From DASPWW01 sp963841715 (GTDB taxonomy: Bacteria; Actinomycetota; Thermoleophilia; Solirubrobacterales; 70-9), in contig CAWJDP010000001.1 in assembly GCA_963841715.1 (NCBI GenBank), positions 434,001-498,000 on the forward strand: a stretch of DNA of 64,000 nucleotides, given 5' to 3'. This document shows, one piece after another, positions 26,005 to 34,065 of the stretch. The translations under genes were made by a program, and so were the position numbers. Within the stretch, counting starts at the first letter, position 1. Each line of letters starts with the position of its first letter. The notes under the pieces are model-generated. The model had not been told where the DNA came from, searched no databases, and worked only from the letters and a program-made list of their open reading frames with translations.

Positions 26005-26541
26005 CTAGCGCAGCAGCGGATACACGCAGTGGTACTTCGAAGCCGTCGCGTTGGAGACCGACAGCACACCGCCGCCGCTGAAGACGATGATCGTGTTCGT
26101 ACCGTTGGTCGAGTCGCTGTACGACGAGTTCGGCGCCGGGCCGGCGCCGAGGTCGAGCTGGTTCCGCGCCGAGCGAATCATCATCGTCGTCGGCAGGAAG
26201 CCGCCCTGGGCGCGGCAATCGTCGGACGCGTCAAACACACTGGCCGCGGGCCCGCGGAGGGCTGTGTCGAAGCAGTAGCCCCGGACCAGTGTCGTGCCGC
26301 CGGGGCAGCCCGCGCTGTGCCCGCCGACCGTGTTCGAGTCGTCGGCCGTCCCGGCGTGAGCGACCGAGAGTCCCGGCGCGAGCTTGTTGACCTCCTTGTC
26401 GGCGATCTTCTTCACCTTCTTCGTCGTCACCTTCTTCGCCGACGGTCGTGCCACCGCCACTCCGGTGAGCCCGGCGACCAGCGCCAGGATCGCGACGATG
26501 ATCGTCGGTGATGGCCGTCGGCCGCTGATGATGCCCTTCAT
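26005..26541 (-). CDS. Secreted protein with KKVTTKKVKKIADKE motif (1)
   Basis: A 178-residue protein from ATG 26541, supported by AGGGGAACAGG just upstream. A membrane/signal helix (TIIVAILALVAGLTGVAVA) is followed by PSAKKVTTKKVKKIADKEV, a basic stretch seen in many secreted Thermoleophilia proteins, then LAPGLSVAHAGTADDSNTVGG. The C-terminal part (about 105-178) has paired cysteines (CPGGTTLVRGYCFD, DDCRAQGG, YHCVYPLLR) suggesting a small disulfide-bonded domain. Function unknown. A relative lies at 28713-29378 in opposite orientation. Confidence 0.78.
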   Translation of the reverse strand: MKGIISGRRPSPTIIVAILALVAGLTGVAVARPSAKKVTTKKVKKIADKEVNKLAPGLSVAHAGTADDSNTVGGHSAGCPGGTTLVRGYCFDTALRGPAASVFDASDDCRAQGGFLPTTMMIRSARNQLDLGAGPAPNSSYSDSTNGTNTIIVFSGGGVLSVSNATASKYHCVYPLLR

Positions 26542-26581
26542 CCTGTTCCCCTTTCGCTTCGACCTGATTCCGGACCTCCGG

Positions 26582-26587
26582 ATTATC
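26582..26587 (-). promoter_or_regulatory. Candidate -10 for the secreted protein gene at 26541
   Basis: The minus strand reads GATAAT here, 40 bases before the ATG, in the short divergent gap with nhaA. No convincing -35 is seen. Confidence 0.35.
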
Positions 26588-26603
26588 CCTCGCCCGAGAT
26601 AGG

Positions 26604-28586
26604 GTGCGCGAAATGGAGGCGCAGCTCCCCGGCGAGAGGGGATCGGAGCAATCCGCTCCGGGGCGGACCTCCTCATTCACAGGTCGGACCGCCTGGGCGC
26701 GGAACCTGGCGGCGCCCGTTCGCGACTTCCTCAGCGCCGAGACGGGCGGCGCAGCGGCGCTGCTGTGCGCGGCGGCCGCGGCGCTCGTGTGGGCGAACTC
26801 GCCGTGGTCGGACTCGTACGAGTCGTTGTGGACGACGAAGCTCGCGATAACGGTCGGTGGCGGGGGAATCTCGATGGACCTGCGGCACTGGGTCAACGAG
26901 GGCCTGATGACGTTCTTCTTCCTCGTCGTTGGGCTCGAGGCAAAGCGCGAGCTCGACACCGGCGAGCTGCGCGAGCGGCGCCGCCTTGCGATCCCGGTGG
27001 CCGCGGCGCTCGGCGGGATGGCGGTCCCGATCGCGATCTACCTCGCCCTCAACGCCGGAGGGCCCGGTGCGCACGGGTGGGGGGCGGCGATGTCGACGGA
27101 TACCGCGCTCGCGCTCGGCGTGCTCGCGTTGGTTGCCCCCCGGGCAACGCGCCTGCGGCTGCGACTGCTGACGCTGGCCGTCGTCGACGACCTCGTCGCC
27201 CTGGTCGTGATCGCGCTCGTGTACACGAACGGCGTCTCGTGGCTCCCGCTTGGCCTCGGCGGGGCGGTCTTCGCCGGCCTGATCGCTCTCCGCTACGCGC
27301 CGGAGGCGTGGCGCAAACAGGCGGCGGTGGCGCTCGGCGTAGCCCTCTGGGTTGCCCTGTTCGAGTCCGGGATCGATCCCGTCGTCGCCGGGCTCGCGGT
27401 TGGGCTCGTGACCAGCGCCTATCCGCCGGCGCGCGGGGACCTCGAGCGCGTGACCGAGGTGGCGCGGTCGTTCCGCGAGCAGCCCACCCCCGAGTTGGCG
27501 CGCTCCGCCCAGCGTAGCGTCGCATCCTCGATCTCCCCGAACGAGCGCCTCCAGTACGCGCTACATCCCTGGACGAGCTACGCGATCGTGCCGCTGTTCG
27601 CGCTCGCAAACGCCGGCCTCCACATCAGCGGTGACCTCCTCAGCGACGCCGCGGGCTCGCCGATCACGCTCGGCATCGCGCTCGGCTACGTCGTCGGCAA
27701 GCCGATCGGCATCCTCGCCGCTTCATGGCTGGCCTCGCGCTCGTGGCTGGCCGGACTGCGTCGAGGCCTGAGCTGGCCGGTGATCGCCGGCGGCGGCTCC
27801 GTTGCAGGCGTCGGGTTCACCGTCTCGATCCTGATCGCGAGCCTCGCCTTCGGGGGTCGTGAGCTCGAGGAGGCGAAGCTCGGTGTGCTCGCGGCCGCGG
27901 TGATCTCGCCCGCGCTGGCCTGGGCGATCTTCCAGGCGGTGAAGCGCCTTCCCGCCGACGTCCGGGCGCGCCAGATCGCCGGCACCTACGAGGATCTGCT
28001 CGATCTCTCGGACGAGGTCGACCCTGGCCGCGACCACATCCGCGGCTCACCGGACGCGCCGGTGACGTTGGTCGAGTACGGCGACTACGAATGCCCGTAC
28101 TGCGGACAGGCGGAGGTCGTGATCCGCGAGCTGCTGAGTTCGTTTGGTGACGACGTCCGCTACGTGTGGCGGCACCTCCCGCTCAACGACGTCCACCCCG
28201 ACGCGCAGATCGCGTCGGAGGCCGCCGAGGCCGCCTCGGCGCAGGGCGCGTTCTGGAACATGCACGACCAGCTCCTCGAGCATCAGGACGACCTCGGGCC
28301 GGCCGACCTCGAGCGGGACGCCGAGAGGCTCGGTCTCGATTTCGATCGCTTCCGCGACGAACTCCGCCGTCGCCAGCACGCCGGCCGGGTCGCCGAGGAC
28401 GTCGCCAGCGCCGACGCCAGCGGCGTTGCCGGTACGCCCGGCTTCTTCATCAACGGCAGGCGCCACCGGGGCGCCTACGACGTCGAGACTCTCACCACCG
28501 CCGTGCGGAGGGCGAGGAGCACCGCGCTGATCAGGAGGTCCGACAGCCGGCCTGAGGCGCAGGCGGCGGGCGGTCGACCGACCTGA
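26604..28586 (+). CDS. nhaA: Na+/H+ antiporter NhaA fused to a DsbA-like thioredoxin domain
   Basis: The 660-residue protein has an NhaA antiporter domain (about 35-460) with VVDDLVALVVIAL carrying the paired Asp of the ion site, and STDTALALGVLAL. It continues into a DsbA/thioredoxin-fold domain (about 475-645) with the CPYC active site at 497-500 and cis-Pro in VAGTPGFFING. NhaA exchanges Na+ for H+ to control pH and salt; the fused domain may do disulfide chemistry. Such fusions are known in some bacteria. GTG 26604 or ATG 26613 are possible starts. It lies between two related secreted protein genes. Confidence 0.9.
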   Translation: MREMEAQLPGERGSEQSAPGRTSSFTGRTAWARNLAAPVRDFLSAETGGAAALLCAAAAALVWANSPWSDSYESLWTTKLAITVGGGGISMDLRHWVNEGLMTFFFLVVGLEAKRELDTGELRERRRLAIPVAAALGGMAVPIAIYLALNAGGPGAHGWGAAMSTDTALALGVLALVAPRATRLRLRLLTLAVVDDLVALVVIALVYTNGVSWLPLGLGGAVFAGLIALRYAPEAWRKQAAVALGVALWVALFESGIDPVVAGLAVGLVTSAYPPARGDLERVTEVARSFREQPTPELARSAQRSVASSISPNERLQYALHPWTSYAIVPLFALANAGLHISGDLLSDAAGSPITLGIALGYVVGKPIGILAASWLASRSWLAGLRRGLSWPVIAGGGSVAGVGFTVSILIASLAFGGRELEEAKLGVLAAAVISPALAWAIFQAVKRLPADVRARQIAGTYEDLLDLSDEVDPGRDHIRGSPDAPVTLVEYGDYECPYCGQAEVVIRELLSSFGDDVRYVWRHLPLNDVHPDAQIASEAAEAASAQGAFWNMHDQLLEHQDDLGPADLERDAERLGLDFDRFRDELRRRQHAGRVAEDVASADASGVAGTPGFFINGRRHRGAYDVETLTTAVRRARSTALIRRSDSRPEAQAAGGRPT

Positions 28587-28660
28587 CGGGCCCCAACGTC
28601 AGTCGGAAGATGAGCCGGAGACGGCCCGGCTGCTCGCGCGTTGTTACCGTGGCGGGTGAG

Positions 28661-28691
28661 CGCCCCGAGTGCTTGGGGGCGGGAACACCCG
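28661..28691 (+). promoter_or_regulatory. Two small hairpins in the leader of the secreted protein gene
   Basis: CGCCCC (28661-28666) pairs with GGGGCG (28676-28681), and an overlapping CGGG-AACA-CCCG hairpin spans 28680-28691. They lie after nhaA and 22 bases before the ATG at 28713. They may end nhaA transcription or shape the leader; there is no T-tract. Confidence 0.3.
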
Positions 28692-28712
28692 CGTTTGGAC
28701 GGAAGGCAGAAG

Positions 28713-29378
28713 ATGAGAGAGCGCATTCGACAGCGACTTGCTTCGCCGGCGCTGATCGTGGCGGTGGTGGCCCTGGTCGCCGCGCTTGGTGGCGCGGCGG
28801 CGGCCCAGCCGTCGGCGAAGAAGGTGACCACCAAGAAGGTGAAGAAGATCGCCGACAAGGAGATCGCCAAGAAGGCGCCGGGGCTGTCGGTCGCCCACGC
28901 CGACACGGCCGACGCGGCGACGACGGCGACCACGGCCGACAGCGCCAACGCGCTTCAGGGGCAGTCGCTCGCAAATGTCGCGGTCGCGCGTTCCACCAAC
29001 CCCGGAGGGCAGTGCGATCCGAACAGCTCGACGTTCACGGTGTGCGCGACGGTGAATATGACGCTGCCGCACGAGGGTCGTGTGCTGTTGATCGGCACCG
29101 CTGGTGAGATCTCGATCGACAACTCAAATTCCTCCGGGACCTGCCTGTTCCAAGTCGACGGAACGAACTCCGGCGGGGCCGTGCTGGTCGGCAACGCTCC
29201 CCCTCCGGGCCTGACCATCGTCGCGGCCCGCGGGTTCCCGAACGGGTTCGCGAACACGGTCGTAACCGATCCAGTCAGCGCCGGGCCGCATACATTCGCC
29301 CTCGCATGCGACGAGAGCGACGCCGACGTGGAGTTCGAGGGCCCGCAGCTCTCCGCCGCGCTGGTCGGGTCGGGCTGA
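28713..29378 (+). CDS. Secreted protein with KKVTTKKVKKIADKE motif (2)
   Basis: From ATG 28713 (GGAAGGCAGAAG upstream) the protein has 221 residues: signal helix (LIVAVVALVAALGGAAAA), then PSAKKVTTKKVKKIADKEI and APGLSVAHADTAD, almost the same as in the gene at 26005-26541. The following ANALQGQSLANVAVAR is also lineage-typical. The C-terminal 130 residues form a beta-rich domain with Cys pairs (CLFQVDG, LACDES) of unknown function. An upstream in-frame start at 28641 would place 24 residues before the signal and is unlikely. Confidence 0.78.
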   Translation: MRERIRQRLASPALIVAVVALVAALGGAAAAQPSAKKVTTKKVKKIADKEIAKKAPGLSVAHADTADAATTATTADSANALQGQSLANVAVARSTNPGGQCDPNSSTFTVCATVNMTLPHEGRVLLIGTAGEISIDNSNSSGTCLFQVDGTNSGGAVLVGNAPPPGLTIVAARGFPNGFANTVVTDPVSAGPHTFALACDESDADVEFEGPQLSAALVGSG

Positions 29379-29396
29379 TCGGACGAGGTTCGCGCT

Positions 29397-29424
29397 GCGA
29401 CGGGGGCCGGCGGGCCCCCGTCGC
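29397..29424. terminator. Bidirectional hairpin terminator
   Basis: A perfect 12-bp stem, GCGACGGGGGCC with GGCCCCCGTCGC, around a GGCG loop. It lies between the convergent secreted protein gene (ends 29378) and tRNA-Met (3' end 29443). No U-tract follows on either side, as is usual in GC-rich actinobacteria. Confidence 0.7.
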
Positions 29425-29442
29425 CGGGCTGCCCCGAGGTGA

Positions 29443-29515
29443 TGCCGGAGGAGAGATTCGAACTCCCGACACGCGGATTATGATTCCGCTGCTCTAACCA
29501 CTGAGCTACTCCGGC
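29443..29515 (-). tRNA. tRNA-Met (CAU anticodon), elongator type
   Basis: Full cloverleaf on the minus strand: acceptor GCCGGAG/CTCCGGC, D arm with AGCTCAGTGGTTAGAGC, anticodon stem GCGGA/TCCGC with loop ATCATAA (anticodon CAT), T loop TTCGAAT. The first base pair is G-C, so it is not an initiator; elongator Met is likely although a CAU tRNA-Ile (lysidine type) cannot be excluded. CCA is not encoded. ATCGTA at 29526-29531 (TACGAT on the minus strand) may be its -10. The 29516-29639 gap also holds an 8-bp GC hairpin (about 29533-29552). Confidence 0.93.
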
Positions 29516-29639
29516 GGGGGAGGAAATCGTAGCGGCGGCAGGCGCCGCCGCCGCAGTGCCGTGTCGGGGGGCGCACGCCTCGGCTCCGTCGGGCGCCTAA
29601 GGCTGACCAAGGAGGTCGCTTAAGCAGGAGGCGTACCCT

Positions 29640-30851
29640 TTGACGGCAATGTCGTTTCTTCGCCGGATCTCCACCCGCAAGCTGCTGACGCTCTGCGCTG
29701 CGGTTGCGGGCGTCGTGATCGGCGTCACGGCGGCCGCGATCGCGACCACGCAGGGCGGACCGAGGCCGAACCCGGAGCCGCTGCCGGTTGCGGTTCGCGG
29801 CGCGCTCACGGCCCCGAAGATCCAGGGAGTGAGCGCGCGGATCCAGCTCACCAACCATTTGATCAGCGGCTCAGACGTTCAGGGGGCCGATCCGGTTTTG
29901 AGTGGAGCGTCGGGGCGGCTGTGGGCCTCGTCGGACGGCCGTCTCAGGATCGAGCTCCAGGCCGACTCGAACTCGGAGGGCGCGACGAGTGACAGCGAGG
30001 TCCTGGTCGACGGCCGTCAAGCCTCCGCCTACGACTCGGGATCGAACACGCTCTACAGGGCGACGCTCCCCGCGTCGCACCACGCCGAGAAGGCGAAGCG
30101 CGATCGGCCACCGTCACTCGCCGAGATCAAGAAGGGCATCGCGAGGCTGACGGATCACGCCCGACTCAGCGGCGCCGAGCCCTCCGACGTGGCCGGGCGG
30201 CCCGCGTACGCGGTCCGGATCGAGCCGAAGCGGCACGGCGGCCTCGTCGGCGGCGCGGCGCTCGCGTGGGACGCCGTGCGCGGAACGCCGCTGCGGGCCG
30301 CGGTCTACGCGCGCGGCGACGACTCGCCCGTGCTCGAGCTGAAGGTGACCGACATCTCCTACGGCCCCGTTCCCTCCGACGTGTTCGACATCGGCCGACC
30401 GCGCGGGGCCAAGATCGTCGACCTCGGCGGACCCAAGGGCGGAGCGAACGGTCGCGGCAAGGGGCAGGCGCCCGTGACCGGTGTGCGGGCCGTCGAACAG
30501 CGCACGTCCTTCCCCGTGACCGCGCCCCAGACGCTCGCAGGCAGATCCGAAAACGAGGTGAGGCTGATCCCAGGCGGCAAGGAGCCGGGCGCGCTGGTCA
30601 CCTATGGGCGCGGCCTCGACGGAATCGCCGTGATCGAGCAGCCGGCAGATTCGACTGGGCGCGCCCCCGGCCCGAGCGGCGGGGAGCACGGTCAGCTGAC
30701 CCTCCCGACGGTGTCGATCGACGGCGTCCGGGCCGACGAGCTCGAGACGGCGCTGGGGACGGCGGTGCGATTCCAGCGCCACGGCGTCGACTACACGGTC
30801 CTCGGTTCGGTTCCGCCGGCCACGGCCGAGGCGGCCGCCCGCGGCCTGTAG
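29640..30851 (+). CDS. Secreted LolA-like/MucB-like protein before an ABC exporter
   Basis: A 403-residue protein with a signal or anchor helix (about 16-37). Residues 55-250 have the pattern of LolA/LppX-like folds (GRLWASSDGRLRIELQADS, ALAWDAVRGTPLRAAVYARG, DISYGPVPSDVFDI), which bind lipids or sense envelope stress. TTG 29640 is preferred because AGGAGG (29626-29631) sits 8 bases upstream; ATG 29649 would be too far. It is 4 bases before the ABC ATPase gene, so it is likely the first gene of that operon and may be its substrate-handling or sensory partner. Confidence 0.7.
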   Translation: MTAMSFLRRISTRKLLTLCAAVAGVVIGVTAAAIATTQGGPRPNPEPLPVAVRGALTAPKIQGVSARIQLTNHLISGSDVQGADPVLSGASGRLWASSDGRLRIELQADSNSEGATSDSEVLVDGRQASAYDSGSNTLYRATLPASHHAEKAKRDRPPSLAEIKKGIARLTDHARLSGAEPSDVAGRPAYAVRIEPKRHGGLVGGAALAWDAVRGTPLRAAVYARGDDSPVLELKVTDISYGPVPSDVFDIGRPRGAKIVDLGGPKGGANGRGKGQAPVTGVRAVEQRTSFPVTAPQTLAGRSENEVRLIPGGKEPGALVTYGRGLDGIAVIEQPADSTGRAPGPSGGEHGQLTLPTVSIDGVRADELETALGTAVRFQRHGVDYTVLGSVPPATAEAAARGL

Positions 30852-30855
30852 TCGG

Positions 30856-31815
30856 ATGGCGGAGTATCCGCCGATCGAGGTTCGGGGGCTGGTCAAGCGC
30901 TACGGGGACATCGTCGCCGTGGACGAGGTCGACCTCACGGTCAGCGTCGGCGACGTCTTCGGCTACCTCGGCCCGAACGGGGCGGGCAAGACGACGTCGC
31001 TGAGGATGATGCTGGGCCTGATCCGCCCCACCGCCGGCGCGGTGCGGATTTTTGGCCACGACCCGCAGGTGAGTGTCGCGGCCCTGGATGGCGTCGCGGG
31101 CTTCGTCGAGGCGCCGTCCTTCTACCCCTATCTCAGCGGCCGCGCCAACCTCGAGCTGTGCGCCGCCCTCGACGGCGGCTCCGACTCGCAGATCGACGAC
31201 GTCCTGGAGACGGTCGAGCTGCGCGACCGCGCGAAGGACAGGGTCAAGGGGTACTCGCACGGGATGCGCCAGCGGCTGGGGATCGCGTCGGCGCTGCTTC
31301 GCAACCCACGGCTCCTGCTGCTGGATGAGCCGACGACCGGGCTCGATCCGGCGGGCATGCGCGACATGCGTGAGCTGATCCGGGATCTCGGCCGCCGCGG
31401 GATCACGGTTCTGCTCTCGAGCCACCAGATGATCGAGGTCGAGGAGCTCTGCAACCGCGTCGCGATCATCCGCGGCGGCCGCGTCGCGTACGAGGGGTCG
31501 CTCGCGGCGCTCCGCCGGCGGGCCGGGGTCAGCTACCGCGTCCGCACCGCGGACGACGAGCGCGCGAAGGGCGTATGCGCGGCTCAGCGCGGGATCGACG
31601 ACGTCGCGGACTCGGTTCCGAGCGGGCTCACGTTCAGCGCCTCCGACGAGGCCGCGGTGGGGGCGCTCTCACTTGCGCTGTCCGAGTCGAGAATCCCCGT
31701 GCTCGAGCTCACTCCCCGGCAGGCGACGCTCGAGGACCTCTTCTTCCAGCTCACCGAGGGCGACGGCCGGGGACCGGCGTCGGCTTCCGTGCCGACGGTC
31801 GAGAGGGTCGCGTGA
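30856..31815 (+). CDS. ABC transporter ATPase (BcrA/CcmA type)
   Basis: A 319-residue ATPase: Walker A GPNGAGKTT near 36-44, signature YSHGMRQRLGIA near 133-144, Walker B LLLLDEPTTGLDP near 153-165 and the switch His in SSHQM. The C-terminal 90 residues are an extra domain common in BcrA-type exporters and Nod-factor/peptide exporters. It couples with the permease that overlaps its stop by 4 bases. Substrate unknown. Confidence 0.88.
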   Translation: MAEYPPIEVRGLVKRYGDIVAVDEVDLTVSVGDVFGYLGPNGAGKTTSLRMMLGLIRPTAGAVRIFGHDPQVSVAALDGVAGFVEAPSFYPYLSGRANLELCAALDGGSDSQIDDVLETVELRDRAKDRVKGYSHGMRQRLGIASALLRNPRLLLLDEPTTGLDPAGMRDMRELIRDLGRRGITVLLSSHQMIEVEELCNRVAIIRGGRVAYEGSLAALRRRAGVSYRVRTADDERAKGVCAAQRGIDDVADSVPSGLTFSASDEAAVGALSLALSESRIPVLELTPRQATLEDLFFQLTEGDGRGPASASVPTVERVA

Positions 31816-32630
31816 GGCCTGGCGTGCTCACCGTCTACCGGTGGGAGCTCCGCAAGCTCCGCGCCCAGAAGCGCACGTACCTCGGTCTCGGGGCCGCCGC
31901 GGCGGTCCCGCTGATCTTCGTCATCGCGCTCGTGACCGGCGGTGGACAGCCGAGAGACGTGGCCTTCGGTCGCTACGTCCGCGAGACGGGTCTGGCGATC
32001 CCGCTCGTCCTGCTGCTGTTCGGATCGATCTGGCTGTTTCCCCTGATCACCGCTCTGGTGGCCGGCGACATCGTCGCCGCCGAGGACCGCAACGCGACTC
32101 TGAAGCTGATCCTCACCCGCTCGGTGGAGCGCCACCAGGTCTTCGCGGGCAAGTCCCTCGCCGCCGCGACCTACGCGGTCGTGGCGATCGGGATCGCCGG
32201 CTCGGTCGCGCTCGGCGCGGGAATCCTCGCCTTCGGCTTCAATCCCGTGACGACGCTGTCGGGCACCCTCGTCCCGGCGCCCCGCGGCCTCGCCCTCGTC
32301 AGCGCGAGCCTGCTCGTCTACCTGCTTCCGATCCTTGCGATCGCCTGCATCGGCCTCTTGCTGTCGACCGTGTTTCGCAACAGCGGGGCCGCGATCGTCG
32401 GCACGCTGATGTTCTCGCTGCTGGTCCAGCTCGCCGCGATCCTGCCTGGATTGAGCGCGCTCCGTCCGTACTTGCTGAGCACGCAGTTCAACGCCTGGGA
32501 GGGCTTGCTGCGCACTCCGGCCGACTGGGCGCCGATCCTTCGCTCGATCTGGGTCTGCGCGCTCTACGGCCTGCCGGCCCTCGCCGCCGGCGCGCTCGTC
32601 TTCCTGCGCAGAGACGTCGCCGAGAGCTGA
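31812..32630 (+). CDS. ABC transporter permease (ABC-2/NosY type)
   Basis: From GTG 31812 (GTGA overlap with the ATPase) the 272-residue protein has six predicted membrane helices and the ABC-2 pattern: cytoplasmic start VYRWELRKLRAQKRTYLGLG, GDIVAAEDRNATLKLILTRS between helices 2 and 3. It forms the pore for the ATPase at 30856. The longer open frame back to 31575 overlaps the ATPase and is not membrane-protein like. Confidence 0.85.
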   Translation: MRPGVLTVYRWELRKLRAQKRTYLGLGAAAAVPLIFVIALVTGGGQPRDVAFGRYVRETGLAIPLVLLLFGSIWLFPLITALVAGDIVAAEDRNATLKLILTRSVERHQVFAGKSLAAATYAVVAIGIAGSVALGAGILAFGFNPVTTLSGTLVPAPRGLALVSASLLVYLLPILAIACIGLLLSTVFRNSGAAIVGTLMFSLLVQLAAILPGLSALRPYLLSTQFNAWEGLLRTPADWAPILRSIWVCALYGLPALAAGALVFLRRDVAES

Positions 32631-32827
32631 CCGCGCCCTCCCGGCTGATCCAGGTGGTGGTGGATCGGGCGGACTGGCTCGTAGGCCACGACCGCGTCGG
32701 AGCTCGCAGGGCGTCGTCCCCGGCCGGCGGAGGCGCGCGAAAGGGGACGCCGCAAACGACAGCGGGGGCGGGCTTCGTCGCGAGCTAGGATCATCGAGTC
32801 TGAACGGGGATCCAGGACCGAGGTTCT

Positions 32828-33505
32828 ATGACAGCAGATCGCACCACAGCCAGGCCCAGAACATGGAGGACGCGGGCTGTCGGCTGGCTCGACTCCGACC
32901 TGGTCGGGATTCCAGCCACCCTCTACACGTTTGCGGTGCTCGCGATCAGCCTGGCGATCTTTCGCTTCGGGGGACCGATCGCGGGCCTCGTGGTTGCTGT
33001 GGCGCTGTGGGTCCCGATGCTTCTGTTTGCGATCCGGGAGATTGGGCAACCGCCCACCCCCTTGGACGTCAACGCCGAGGCTCGGGGGCCTCGGCACCGG
33101 GTGCTCGTGATCGCAAACCAGGGACTCGAGGACCCGGCCCTCTGCCGCGAGGTCTGCCGTCGCGAAGAGCGCACGGCCACCGAGGTGATGATCGTCGCCC
33201 CGGTGGCTGCCTCATCGCGTTTGCATGCCCTCAGCGATGATCTCGACCACGAGCTCAAGCTGGCCGGGGAACGCGTGGACGCCGCCCTCCGGATGCTGAG
33301 CCGGGCCGGAGTCCAGGCGAGCGGAAGAGCGGATGCCTCGGAACCGATGAATTCATTGCTCGACGGGCTGCGGGAGTTCCCCCCGAACGAGGTCGTCATG
33401 CTGCCGGGGCGCGAGACGGGGTGGGAATCCGCGGGTGCGCTGGCGCAGCGCGTCCGGACCGAAGTCGGGCTGCCGGTGACCGAGGTCAGCCCTTCGTCGA
33501 GCTGA
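32828..33505 (+). CDS. Membrane-anchored universal-stress-like protein
   Basis: A 225-residue protein with two N-terminal membrane helices (about 28-46 and 50-68) and a cytoplasmic domain (about 88-222) that looks like a UspA alpha/beta fold (HRVLVIANQGLEDPALCREVC, then VVMLPGRETGWESAGALAQRV). No ATP-binding Gly motif is clear. Function unknown. The 32631-32827 gap upstream has a TAGGAT (about 32787) that could be a -10 and nothing else recognisable. Confidence 0.6.
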   Translation: MTADRTTARPRTWRTRAVGWLDSDLVGIPATLYTFAVLAISLAIFRFGGPIAGLVVAVALWVPMLLFAIREIGQPPTPLDVNAEARGPRHRVLVIANQGLEDPALCREVCRREERTATEVMIVAPVAASSRLHALSDDLDHELKLAGERVDAALRMLSRAGVQASGRADASEPMNSLLDGLREFPPNEVVMLPGRETGWESAGALAQRVRTEVGLPVTEVSPSSS

Positions 33506-33517
33506 GGGCGGCCGCCC

Positions 33518-34009
33518 GTGTGCCCCCGCAGCGCGCCCGCTCCGCATCCCGTCACCTTCACCTCGATTGGCGAAACGGTGAGCGACATGGTTGGCGTTCT
33601 GCGCCGCGCTGGCCCGCTTGCCGCCGTCTACCTGCGTGGGCGCCTCGACCCCGAGCTGCGGGAGCGAGTGATGGTCGCCGTGAGCCGGGTCAACGCCTGC
33701 CAGGGCTGCACCTTCGTGCACGAGCACTGGGCGCTCCGTTCCGGAGTCAGCTCCGATGAGCTCGCCACGATCGGCCTCGGCGACCTCACCCGCCTCGACG
33801 ATCGCAGCCGCGCCGCAGTCCTGTTTGCGACCGCCCGGGCCGAGTCACGTTTTCGTGGCCCGGTTCCCTCCGGCGTGGCTGCCGAGGCAGCGAGCCAGCT
33901 GAACCCTCGAGAGCTCGACGCCGTCGAGGCCGTCGCCCGAGCGATGGCCGTTGCCAATCTCTCGGTCAGCTCGGTCGCGGCCGTTCGGGATCGAGCGTGG
34001 CGCTCCTAG
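33518..34009 (+). CDS. AhpD/carboxymuconolactone decarboxylase-like protein
   Basis: A 163-residue helical protein with the AhpD signature CxxCxxxH: C61, C64 and H68 in NACQGCTFVHEHWA. AhpD-type proteins use these for peroxide/thiol relay with lipoamide; other members are decarboxylases. GTG 33518 follows the Usp-like gene by 12 bases, so both may respond to stress. The length is typical of the family. Confidence 0.75.
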   Translation: MCPRSAPAPHPVTFTSIGETVSDMVGVLRRAGPLAAVYLRGRLDPELRERVMVAVSRVNACQGCTFVHEHWALRSGVSSDELATIGLGDLTRLDDRSRAAVLFATARAESRFRGPVPSGVAAEAASQLNPRELDAVEAVARAMAVANLSVSSVAAVRDRAWRS

Positions 34010-34065
34010 AGGGCGCCGCGAAGCGCTTCATGGGAACGCGGCGGCGACGCTAGGGTTGCCGGGAG

